DNA of 64,000 nt from Batrachochytrium dendrobatidis JAM81 (Eukaryota; Chytridiomycota; Chytridiomycetes; Rhizophydiales). Shown one piece after another: positions 11,446-22,733 of the stretch. Position numbers and translations under genes: made by a program. The notes under the pieces were generated by a model that saw nothing but the letters and a program-made list of their open reading frames with translations, was not told the DNA's origin and made no database searches. The stretch covers positions 1,141,279 to 1,205,278 of the forward strand of contig NW_006281101.1 in NCBI RefSeq assembly GCF_000203795.2. The letters are read 5' to 3'. The first letter of the stretch is position 1. Each line of letters opens with the position of its first letter.

Positions 11446-14328
11446 TCATTGTAATTCTTGAAGTAGCAGTTTAGCATGCTAAAAATACAACACATAGTTA
11501 GATGATCATTATCATAGCATGTATAGATCGTATCAATCAGTTAGGTTACCTTGGCCACATCATACGCAGTGTTGGCAATCTGCTGCCTCAAATCACGATT
11601 ATAAGGCGCAAATTGAATTTTTTCGCCCAGACCTCTTAGCGACATGCATAATCCAACCAGCGCCTGTCGTAACGATCCCATTGCCTCTGCCAACACAACC
11701 ACAATTCGTCCAATGTGTTCAGTTTGAAGCACCAAAGTGTTTGTATGACCAATAACAACCAAAATGAGACTGTGGATTGTGTTGCTGTCAGCATCGTTTT
11801 CTCGGATCGTGTTGAGCAAATCTTGTATAGCTCGAGCAACGCGATCTGTCACGTCTTCAACAGAAAGTCGAGCGCTTTTGATTTGATGGCGGTTGGTGTG
11901 TACCAAGCTAGGTTTAGGTGGAACGGCCGAAACACTGGTGTAAGTATTTTTACTTCCTGAGGTAGAGCGTACAGAGCCACTCTCACTGTCTTCGTACGTA
12001 TTGCTTGAGTTGGAGAGTGACGACTTGTGAGGATAGGCTTTTATGTTTTTGTGTGCATAGGATAGAAAAGGAGATGATCGAGTGGGTGCACTTGTGGAGA
12101 GCACGTTGGTGTTTGAAGCTGGCAAAGATATTGACATGCTGTCAAACGTGGCGATTAATGGGCTAATTGCACGCCCAGATGCATTACTTTCTGATTGACC
12201 AGATAAATGATTTAATCCATTCATAGTCATTCTTAACGCAGATACAAGTGCACGAAATGCAATGGCAAGGTTATTTGTGGTTGATTCAAACAATTCTTGA
12301 CTGCATGTTGTCAATGGAGTATTGGTAAACTGCTTTGCAATTTTCATCAACATCTTGCTACACGTCCCTACATTTGTAGTTGTATTTTCTAGTCGTTTGA
12401 GTGTGTCCACGGCAAGCGGCATGGTCAAATAGTGTTCGGCCTCCGCTGTGATATCGCGACAGATAATGAGAATAGAACGGAGTGGTGCAAACCAAGAAGA
12501 AATTGCAGAGGTCCTTACAGAAACCATGAGTTCAGCTATATGAGTCTGCATACTTACTAATAATATTTCTGGCCTGACTGCTGTGACGGTCGAGCCAGAT
12601 TGAATGCTATCTTTACGTCTAGCCGATTTAGATGGGACATCGATAGAAAGGGCTGGAGATTTCATGGGGTTCATGTTATTTGAAGGTGCTCCATACTCTT
12701 GAACGGAGGTTTTCCGCGGTGCTTCATCACTGTGTAGAGGCTATTTTTAAAATAAGATGCATTTTCAAAAATATCATATTTGAACGGAACAGAGTTGAGT
12801 CATCAAATCAGCATTGCAACTTTATAGATATGTGTTGAATTTGACAAAAAATCTTTACCCTGTGATATGCTGGGCGTTGACTACTTGATCGAGATGTACT
12901 ATAATTGGTAGAGCGTCTAGGTCTAGCCGAAAAAGTCGAGCTATCGTCCAGAAACTCTGATTTTAAATGTGCGCTAATATTATTCAAATAAGCATCCAAT
13001 TCCATATCTGAAGTAGGACTTGGCACGGCAGACAACTGATTGAAGATTTTTAAAAATCAAAGAGTAAAATCAGTCTAATGTCAAAAAGCTTGTTCAGATT
13101 TTATGAATACCTACAGATACGGGAGAAGGTAGTTGCTGTCTGTAATTGGATGAGGTTTGGCGATAAGGAGTATTGACAGTGGCTGTACGACGAGCAAGTA
13201 TAGGACTTTCAGGATAACTTCCCATAGAACTAGTGGGTGATACCACGGGAGTTGGGTTTTGAGATTGCCAATCAAACCCCAAAGCAGCTGGAGATTGACC
13301 TCGTCTAGCCGAATCCGGATTTGATAAAATCACGGAATGACGACTTGTCAACAGATCAAAGCTGTTTGTATCAGATTTTCTCCACGATTCATGTGATCGA
13401 TTGGAGTTGCCAGCGCCTGGTCTTTCCCAAGATCCATATGTACGATTATGCGTGTTGATATTATAGGGCGGAGTATCATGGCTCAATGTAGGCGATTGGT
13501 AAAACTTCATTGACAGCTGTGGGCTTTGTCTTGAAGGCTCAATAGAAGGGTGCACCGCTTTGCAATTCTGTACCGCTTTGGGAAATCTACGACCCAATTC
13601 CAAAAGTATGCTTGCGGCAAAATTCTGAAATACCGCAAGTGACATTGTGCCCAGTTTTTGCCGAGCTTGGTTACGAGTTTGTGGCAGATCTGGTCGAATC
13701 AGCAAAAAAGGAACTATATCGAATGCACAGATTACAGATATTTAGTACTCAACGGACATTTACGGTAATCATGTAGTGAAAGGCTCATGTAAAGTATCGC
13801 CAAAAGGCAGATTAGATGGAAGAAAGTAAAATAGCGCAAGCTTTAGCAAATGATGGATGCAAAGTGCAATATCATTCATGGATAGCTTAACGAATCTAAA
13901 GTGATGATTGGATTTAAAAACATTCCATTCAACTTTTCTACAGAATAGAGTATAATATCATGTGAATATATTGGCAAAGAGTGCAAGGTAATGTTTAATT
14001 CCCTCAGATCGCTCATCAAACTAGACGGCAAGATTTCAATGTACAAATCAGACTACAAACCATTGGTATTGTTGACTGTCCTGCGAGTACATTCATCAAC
14101 CATGTCCATTGCAAATCCCAAAAACTGCTGTGCAGACAACGCTGCTAATTGCTCATTTTGAGAAGCAGGTGTCTGCATGAACGGAGAACACAGAGCCAGA
14201 TAAGTGTATATCGATTCATAATAAAAGATTGATTGAGATTCCAACTCTGCGATGGATATGGCGACGGGCGCTGATGCTGATGTGGACAAGGTAGCTATTG
14301 ATATGTACGAATCGGCGGCAGTAACCAT
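11446..14328 (-). CDS. Spa2-like polarity scaffold A (GIT/SHD repeat protein)
   Basis: There are five exons: 14328-14061, 13713-13115 (donor may instead be at 13120), 13035-12859, 12740-11550 and 11478-11446, giving about 755 residues. Two Spa2-homology repeats lie near the N terminus: NEQLAALSAQQFLGFAMDMV, and after a 347-nt intron RPDLPQTRNQARQKLG with FAASILLELGRRFP. The middle is Ser-rich and disordered. The C-terminal helical domain ends QQIANTAYDVAK. The last coding exon is 33 nt and encodes HAKLLLQELQ. The second paralogue (15965-19375) has the same architecture, the same splice phase and an identically sized last exon. Spa2 family proteins organise the polarisome at growing tips in filamentous fungi. 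Confidence 0.78.
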
Positions 14329-14684
14329 ATTCACAGAGATTATAGAGAAACAGCAACTGTGTTGGTCTGGATGAAGAAACTGTTCAAACTATCTGCTTTC
14401 CTTATTTATTTCCATCATTCAGGGTTCAACCATCCCATGAATAAATAGCTTCCCTTTGCTACACACCTTGAATATTGCAATTTCAGTGACAAATGCCCGG
14501 GCTGACTACACTCTTTAAATTCCCGATATGAACATCCCCACAAGGAAAATTGCCATGGATTCGCTTGGTTAATTATAAACTCAGAATAACTAGTCGGTAT
14601 TCAATATATAGACTGGAGTGCACTCGAGTTTGCACCCAAATATCTACTCGACTCATTTCAGTTGCTGCATGGCTTGGCAGTTTA

Positions 14685-14989
14685 CGGGCGTAGTGATGAA
14701 AATGAAGCATTAATAGGGGTGCCAAATGCATAATAAGCAGCCAATTTTATGGAAAGATTGGTGCCAAATTTACTGGTATTTCTGTAGTGATCGGCATGAA
14801 ACCAGCAGCTACATTCCTGATATGCGATCATTGCTCTCTTGAACTAGAACACGAACGTATGCAATTGTATTATAATGGATGTGTTTATCGAAGCAGTCAA
14901 TTTGTAATGGGAAAACACCGAATATCCAAACATTGTATATTCCGAATAGAAGCAGTTACAAAAGTGTTCCGTTTACATGAATATAGTTG
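14685..14989 (+). mobile_element. TIR element copy C (degraded)
   Basis: This copy has a diverged left end (CGGGCGTAGTGATGAAAATG) and a conserved interior: TGCCAAATGCATAATAAGCAG and CTTGAACTAGAACACGAACG. The right end, GTTTACATGAATATAGTTG, is also decayed. It lies in the spacer between the two Spa2-like genes. Confidence 0.6.
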
Positions 14990-15297
14990 AATCGTATAGT
15001 ATTCATAATAATGCCACTAGTCAAACCCCTCCTTGAATAGCTGCTTTGCAACACCCCTCTAAATGCGCTTGTTCATTGTATAAAAGCATATTTTCTCACT
15101 TATCTGTTGTCTACATGTATTTTGTATGGCCAAAATGGGATGTTCAAATCACTTTGCATAGCTTTATTTTGAAATGTGATTAAAGGGTCGCCAATGATAT
15201 ATTAATCTCGCTTTTAGGGTATTGTTCATGGTAATTTAACCAAACTACATTGATTTCAAATAATCTGAAACTATCTCAGCCAAGCATCTCTAAAATC

Positions 15298-15725
15298 ACA
15301 GCTGCAATAGCAATTTTTTCAAATCCATTATACTTGTATTATGCTGCAGTAATTGACTTTATTCGGAATAATCAATGGCTAAATATCCGCTGTGCTTTCC
15401 TACTACACATTGACATTCTTAATTCAATCAACACACCATCCATCATATGATGTGTACAATCGGATTATAGTCGAGTTTGTTTTTCCACCCTTGACATAGC
15501 CATGCATTGTACGATTGCTAGGTTCATTCATTACAATTCAGCAATTGGATTTGGCTTGTTCAACTACAACCCCCTTTTTTTATTTAAAATATCGCACAAG
15601 TTTGTGTTTCAGTTCAAGAAAATAATGATCGCATATCAGAATACCAGTAAAGTTGGCATCAATGGGCTGTTTATTATGCATTTTGATACTCTTATTTAGT
15701 GTTCCATTTTATGTGAATACGGCTG
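15298..15725 (-). mobile_element. TIR element copy D (inverted orientation)
   Basis: Read on the minus strand it begins CAGCCGTATTCACATAAAATG (15725 leftward), followed by ACACTAAATAAGAGTATCAAAA and TGCATAATAAACAGCCCA, as in copy B. TA follows the right end at 15726-15727. The left limit is approximate. With copy C it fills much of the 1.6-kb gap between the paralogous Spa2-like genes, in opposite orientation. Confidence 0.65.
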
Positions 15726-15964
15726 TAGTGTGAATGGTACTTCATTAAACAAGGCAACATTTAACCAATTAGTAGGTAATTTTCAAAAAGGATGTTGTAT
15801 AAATACATACACGTATTATGACATTCTCCAAAGGATGCTCGAGTAGACATCCGAAACTACAAAAATACATAGGCTTGGAATAATACAGGATATTGATTCT
15901 GCAAAAAATGAAGCAGTATAAACTCTAACAAAACAAATGTCAATATCCCAAAACAGTTGGTCAA

Positions 15965-18900
15965 CTAATCCAAAATAGTGAGCAGCTCCTTTGCATGCTA
16001 AAAGTAAAATACAATGTCAGTAGCCTGATCAAAACATATTTGAGCCCACCAAGTTCATTCGATCTTACCTTGGCAATCTCGTAAGATGAATTCGCCACCT
16101 TCTGTTTCACAGATTTGTTTCCAGGGTTATCAAAAATCTCATCACAGAGAATTAACAACTGCTCACGAGAGTCTGCCATAGTGCCAATGACATCTTCAGC
16201 ATCAGCTTGCATATCAGGATGTAATGGCTCTCGAGATGTATCAAACGTTCCTCGTGTTTCGTATACAATATTGTCTACAAAATTGACAATCTCGTTGATA
16301 AGATCTTGAAGGTCTCCTCCACGAGTAGATGATGATCGCATCGCTTGAAGTAAATCCTGAATTGTGTGAGCAATAACGTCTGTTTGCTCTTCAAGAAAAA
16401 GCTTAAGCTCTTCAATGTCCATAGGTGGAAGAACATCACGACGTGAATCACGGCGCGAATCTCGGCGTGAGTTACGCCAATTCTCCTTTTCTGGTGCAGC
16501 AGGAGCTATAAAGTTAGATGCAGGAGTTAGCACAGTGCCTTTGCTAGCCGAGTTAAATTGTCCCATATATGTCTCACCTCTGGGTAAAGATTTGGCGTTT
16601 GCAGAAGACAGCATACTTTGATCTACTGGGCTCTTGCCAAATTTAGGATCAACATATTTCATCATATCAACTAGATCGCGAAGAGAATAGCTCAGTTGAA
16701 CGACCTCATCCTCAATACTATCAGCAGTAGACCGTGTACCCCCAGATGAAGCATGCTGCTTTGCTGCTGCCATTAAATGTGTTACAGAGTCGGATAGTTT
16801 GTCTTTGAGAAGCTGAAGTTGCTGACGATCGTTGGTATGAGTTGAGCCACGCTTTTCCAAAACTTCGCTATCATTAATGAGAGATTTACAAGCCAACAAA
16901 ATAGATTTCATTGGTACCAGCACAGCGGGTGCTGTATCATTTCGTGCACTCAGAATCAGTTTATCCATAGATGCTTCAAATGCTCTGTATCGATCTTCTA
17001 AATCTGGTATATCTGAGTTTGAGGAAGGTGATGTAACAACTTCTGGAGCATTAATGCGGGGCTTGGAAAGATTTTTAGGCGATCCAGATGATATTGGCGA
17101 CTTGAACGCAGTTGTGTCGTTAGCCTATTGAAAAGATAGTGTTAGTAACCAGCAACATGTAGTAATCTTTTAATCAATAGAAACTCACTTGGCTGTTGCG
17201 AAGTGTGTTGGCTTCCTTCAAAGCTAAAGCATGCTCAGTTTGCATACGGTTAATCTCATCTTGTAATCGATCGCGCTCATCTAAACTACGTTGAATATCG
17301 CCTCTTAAAGTATCGATTTCTGTACGAAATCGTTCATTTTCATCTCGTAGTCGCTCTGTATCCTTGATTGCAGCATCGGCCTCGTCTCTCGCCTTGTTTC
17401 TTTCGTCCATATATTGATCCCGCTCAACAATCAAATCCTGGGACTGTAATGTGAGTGTTTTGACTTCAGCTAATAACCCAGACGCTTCATTGCGAATGGA
17501 ATCTGCCATTTTCGTTTGCTGATCGTAGTCATCCTGTAGAGAGTCATAATCCATTTGAAGTTTTTTAATTGTAGTCTGTGCATCAGCCTGTGCATCAGCT
17601 ACAGCATCGGCTATAGTATCAGCCATGGCATCAGATTGTTGAATCAATTGCTCATCCAGTTTAGTAGAATGCATGATTTCATCTTTTAGCTGTTCTTCGT
17701 GCTTCTTGACTATTTCCTCAAGCTGAAGACACTGGTCTTCCAATTGAATTGCACGATCATCTGATTCGCGCAGATTATCTTCTAGTTGACGCAGACGCTC
17801 GTCCGATTGTTTTAATTGTTCTTCTGATTGTCGGAGTCGATCTTCCAACTGCTGTGATCGACCTTCTGATACATCGCGGCTCTTGAGTTGTTTCTCTAGC
17901 ATAGTAATCTTGTATTCATAATCTGTACGTAATTTTGAAATATCATCCTAAAACAGTAGATTGATGAATACAAGTGCAACAAAAAGTATAAAGCAAGCCA
18001 ACGGAGTCCATACCTGTAAAGAGCCATCACGAGATCGAGCACTCGAGCGGTCAACTTGTGCCTTGTCATCGTCATTACGAGACCGCATACCTCGACCCTC
18101 TTTACTAAGATCTCGTTCACGACTTCGAAACTCTCTGTCACGAATGCTTCGATCTGGAATTGGGGATGCAGTATTAGACCTAGAGGGACTAAGATAGTCT
18201 CTATCACGAGGCTCGCGAGGTTCACGAGGTTCACGATCTCGTTCAACTCGAGAAGGTAGATCAGTAGGTCTCCTGCCCTCTTGCATTCTTAGATTTCCTC
18301 TTGGTGGAATTGGTTCGGTTGGTGACAAAGGGCCTTGATCGTACCTATTTGAACGCTGATCATTTCCATTTGAGCGACCCTAGTCAAAACAGCGTAAAAA
18401 GATTAAAATGCCATTTATGCTAGTATAAATACTATTGGTAAAGTCGAGCATATGATTCAAAAGCATACCCCATTTTGAGAATCAAATTCGCTGGGAATAT
18501 ATGGGAATCGCTTTTCAATTTCAGACAAAACACCAGAAGCCAACTCCTTTAGTCTTGGTATAGGCAAAGTAGCCATTTTTTGTCTTGCTTGATTCCGAGT
18601 AGGCATCAAATCTGTCCGTACAGGTAAAAATGGGACTAAAAAGATTGATAATTGGATTAGTCGAGATTAGTGAATACGCATTGAGAATTCAAGACAAACT
18701 ATAGTTGGGAGCATGACTATTGATCAGTCACAGTATGCTTAAATAAACCAATAGTCGAGACCAAAGCATTCTATAAAAGTTTCACATGACAATAGCCAAA
18801 ACACAAATGGCTGCTGCAAGCAACTATTGAAGCTAAGAGAACAGTAGAAGAATGATTTGAATGCAAGGGAGTCTGAGGTGATTAGAGCAAAGAACAATAG

Positions 18901-19375
18901 ACTGTTGCAGCATGCAGTTTGTATCAGTTATTTTGTAGCGACAACAGTCGAATATATTGAACAAAAAGCGATACGATCCATTGAAATGGTAATGTCTTGA
19001 AGGACAAAGTTCCAACAATATCCTGAGCTATTGAGATGACCAACACCACAAGCCTTATAGCAGATATTCAATCAAGACTGACAACAGTTTCAATCACAGC
19101 GTTTCTCCTGACATGACACTACTTGAAAGCATCCTCATTGACCCATATGAACTCTACACAACAAGACTGGACAACAAAGCAGTACCTTCTTTCGAGTCCT
19201 TTATTCTTCGACTGATTTCATCATACAAATCAGTGGATACATCCAGTAGCTGTTCAGGTGGTAGTCTAGAAAGTTTGTCCTTGCTGGCAGTGCGACCAGA
19301 AACAACATATGAGGCAAGATATTCTTTGAGCAGAGCATAGTGAGAACTGAATGTGCGATCCAAGTCCCTAGACAT
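15965..19375 (-). CDS. SPA2: Spa2-like polarity scaffold B (GIT/SHD, coiled coil)
   Basis: There are six exons: 19375-19186, 18635-18469, 18379-18014, 17947-17189, 17124-16069 and 15997-15965, giving 856 residues. The first Spa2-homology repeat is DKLSRLPPEQLLDVSTDLYD, ending in DEISRRIKD. The second is PVRTDLMPTRNQARQKMATL. A basic, Arg/Glu/Pro-repetitive segment (REPREPREPRDRD) follows, then a coiled coil of about 250 residues with strong heptads (RLRQSEEQLKQSDERLRQLE). The C-terminal helical domain ends KQKVANSSYEIAK. The final 33-nt exon encodes HAKELLTILD. The layout matches Spa2/SepA-pathway polarisome scaffolds, which recruit formins and MAP kinase components. It lies upstream of its paralogue on the same strand. 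Confidence 0.86.
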
Positions 19376-19516
19376 GATTATCCAGTATGTTGCTCAATAG
19401 CAATATATAATAATGAGGAAGTAGTTGATGGCCGCAGAGTTTCGTTTCAATAACAAAAGAAATTCAACCAACAATCGCCACCTGTTAATCCACTGCAATT
19501 ATTCAACATTTTCGTT

Positions 19517-21858
19517 TTATTTCGAGTTCAGCAGTTGAATCACTTCGTTCAATAAATGGCTGATCAACTCTTGTTTATCCTTTCTCTTTGCGTCTAAAGT
19601 TGAATTCGCTTTCGCAGTCTTGAGATGTTGGGTGTAAATTGCACTCAATGTCTTCAATGAAGACATTACGCCTACGACATGTGCTAATTCAATCACCTGT
19701 TCCGATGTAAATACAAGACATAATCCAAGTCCTCCTACTAACCGCAGTACCAATTCATCCTCTTCCTTCACTGCTGATTCTTGGCATGACTCTGCTTTGG
19801 ATTGAATTGCGCTACATAATGCTGCTACTATTTCACAAACCCATCCTTCGTCCGCCATCACGCCAGGATTGGCTCCTGTCCTGCTACTGTCCAACTTGAT
19901 TTTTCGTAAATGACTGATTGACCATACAATATTGTACATGAGCATGGTTGCCGTTTGACAGAGTTGGCTATTGGAGGAAAGAAGATTATCTATGGCAATA
20001 CTTGTAAACAGTGCACGTGTATCTGTCGCAGTATCATTCCCACCTGGTCGTGAGAAGGCTGCAAGTGGCATAGATGGATCTGATGTACGAAACAAATTAC
20101 ATCCAAGACGCAACAGCATTACACGAGTGGGAATTGCAACATCATCGCCGCCTTTGACAACATTCGACATTACGGTAGCAAGTGCATGCGATGGATCTGA
20201 TACCAAAAAGTACCCTGCCGCTGCATAATCAAAAGAAACCAATTGTCGCACTATATCCAACGCTGGAAACATTTGACTTAATGGCAAATTAATCAACAAC
20301 TGACTCAAAAAATGTTGCCAGCCCTCTACACCCATTAGTGTAGGACGATCACTTGTAAGCTTCATCCATTCAACAAGAGCTTGTGCAGCCTTGTCATCCC
20401 ATGCCAATGTGTTTGCATCTGCAAAAGACTTTAATCTTTTGATAATCGCATCCAAGTCGGACGATAGCGCAAACCGAATAGGATCCATTGTAAGCAATTG
20501 ACTTAGTTTACTCAGATCCAGCTTTGCATGATGATGAGGCGGATACGCTGTATACACAAGCAAGTCGATTGCGCTCTTGAGTTTCTGTACATCGGCACCA
20601 CGAAATTCATGAAACTTTTTGCCATCGAGAAAGAAAATAAAGGTGGGTGTTGCAGTGACACCGTATGCTGCTGCAAGATTTTGAGCAAAACCAAGCTCAA
20701 CCGATAGTCCCAATACAGGAGCACTAGGAATGTTCATCGCACCCAAAGGCTGATATGTTTCATTGATCTCGGTAATGAGACGATCGAATTCTGGAGATAT
20801 CATTCTACAGGGACCACAATTTTTGGACGTAAAATCAATCGCAACACATCTGTGAGCAGAAAGCAGTGAGTCGAGTTCCTGTTGGCTGGTGCACGGACGT
20901 ACATGTGATACTATATGATTGGTTGAAGATGACATGCTGGTAGGTTGAACTGCTTGACCAGTGCTCTGAGACTGAGATCCAGATGCAGATGTAGATTCAA
21001 ATTTAGATGGACCGTACATACCCTGAATCATAGAAAAAATAGACTTTCCAAATGGACTATATTATAGACAAGGTAGAGTTTGGGTATTTTAAAAACAAAG
21101 TCGAATACAGTGCCTTGGTGTGCATTAAAAGAATCATTATTTTATGGTTTTGCATGAACCGGATAGATTCAGCAAGCATATGTTCACCTACGTATCCAAA
21201 AACTCTGCTGGAAGACCAGTAATGTGTGCAGGAATGTGTTTTCCAACTAGAAACTGACACACTTCATCGCTAAATGAATCTAAGACATCAAAGATAAGAA
21301 TCATACTAAAATACAAGTGAAATTGGTGGCCACTTACTGCAGTTATTGTCTAGCAAATGATACTTGTCTGCACTATTAAAATAGAACCAGATTCATAGTC
21401 AGCAGTCCGTGTCGATTTGAAGATCCAACTATACTGAAAAACTTACGTCCAGATGCCTCGCATATTGGCAATGTATTCATCAAAAACATCTTTAGGGATA
21501 TGAGTATAACCCATGGTGATAGTTTCGATAGGAGTGCCGTGCGGATCAGTGTTGGGAGGAAACACTTCAATTCCTTGGCCAAAGCAATACTCCTTGTCAA
21601 ATACTGCCACTGACGTATGCCTTGATAACCAGAACAGTTAGACAAGTATACCACGATGAGGATATACATCAAGATGGCCAACAAGCTCTGTCCTGAACAC
21701 TGGATAGTATTCAAGGAATAAGAGGCTGTCAACATATAGCAAAATAAGCAGGCTTACCAGATGCCATCAATTTGACGACCAGTCAGACTCATGGAAAGAG
21801 CCTTGGCCATACCATTCGACAGGTCATAAACCAATAACTGCACAAGATGTCCTTGCAT
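19517..21858 (-). CDS. PPPDE peptidase-thioredoxin-PUL fusion protein
   Basis: There are five exons: 21858-21758, 21620-21447, 21372-21338, 21279-21192 and 21056-19517, giving 645 residues. Residues 1-140 form a PPPDE (DeSI/DUF862) papain-like fold: QLLVYDLSNGMAKALSMSLT, catalytic His35 in the WHTSV context, and catalytic Cys103 in LLDNNC, which is encoded by a 35-nt exon. A thioredoxin domain follows, with Cys213 and Cys216 in KNCGPCRM and a cis-proline region TATPTFIFF. The rest is a PUL helical domain, which binds Cdc48/p97 in PLAA/Ufd3. Deubiquitinating or deSUMOylating activity coupled to p97 is the family-based expectation. Similar fusions occur in other fungi. It lies 141 bp downstream of, and is oriented away from, the Spa2-like B start. 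Confidence 0.9.
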
Positions 21859-21925
21859 TACAGATTTGTCAAAGAATAGTAACGAAATAAATGGTATTGA
21901 TTATTTATCCGATTGCATGGGTTTA

Positions 21926-22465
21926 CGGCCGTATTCACACAGAACACCAGGAATGCCAAACTGCCAGTTATAACGTGGTCGGTATCAATTCATATCAAAT
22001 CTATTGGCTAACACTATGTCGAACTTCTTGGAGTTTGCTGATCTTTGTATAAAAACTGAGCATTTGTTCACAGTTGCAGTACATTCCACAACTGTGCAAT
22101 CTTAGACTCTTGAACACTGGGTGATTTATGGGAACAGTTGCATTCCCGAGATTATTAAACTAGAACGCGAACGCATGAGATTAGAAACAAAAGTCTGAGT
22201 TGTATTGAAACTATTGAAACAGTCAAACTCAATATCTGACTTAGACTTGGTGATTGTACAATGTATGATTGTGCCAAATAAGGATAATGTCGATCCAAAA
22301 CTATAGTTTAATTGTGTGCATCATACAGTGGACGTTGTGTTGATTGAAACAGTCAATTTAAAATAGAACAGTACAACAAACATTCAACTACTGCTTATTT
22401 ACAAGTAAAAAATACTTACTGTAGAGTAGATATTGAGAATGTTTCATTTTACATGAATACTGCTG
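21926..22465 (+). mobile_element. TIR element copy E (long form, about 540 bp)
   Basis: The left end is TA-CGGCCGTATTCAC and the right end is TTTTACATGAATACTGCTG followed by AA (flank decayed). It shares the long-form interior with copy A (GTATAAAAACTGAGCATTTG, GAACACTGGGTGATT). It occupies most of the divergent promoter region between the PPPDE gene and the mitochondrial carrier. Confidence 0.75.
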
Positions 22466-22733
22466 AAACGACCCCAGTTTAATCCAAGTGTTGGATCGTA
22501 AATGGATATAAACTAGCAAATATTTGGAGTTGAATCTAGATTCAAATATAGCAATTTCTATTGCAATCTATACTGCAGACTACAGACGATGGCATTAGTG
22601 ATGAATAGTTTATCAAAAAAAAGATGAATGGGCCAAGATTCTACCAGACTCGATAAATTCATTACAAATCAAATTACTTGCGGTCAACTTACTCGACAAC
22701 TTCTATTCTCGAAATATATAACCTCGTATAAAG

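Noticed and set aside
15250..15699. Two plus-strand frames of about 65 codons
   Set aside because: They lie in inverted TIR element copy D and its edge, and no protein signature is present.
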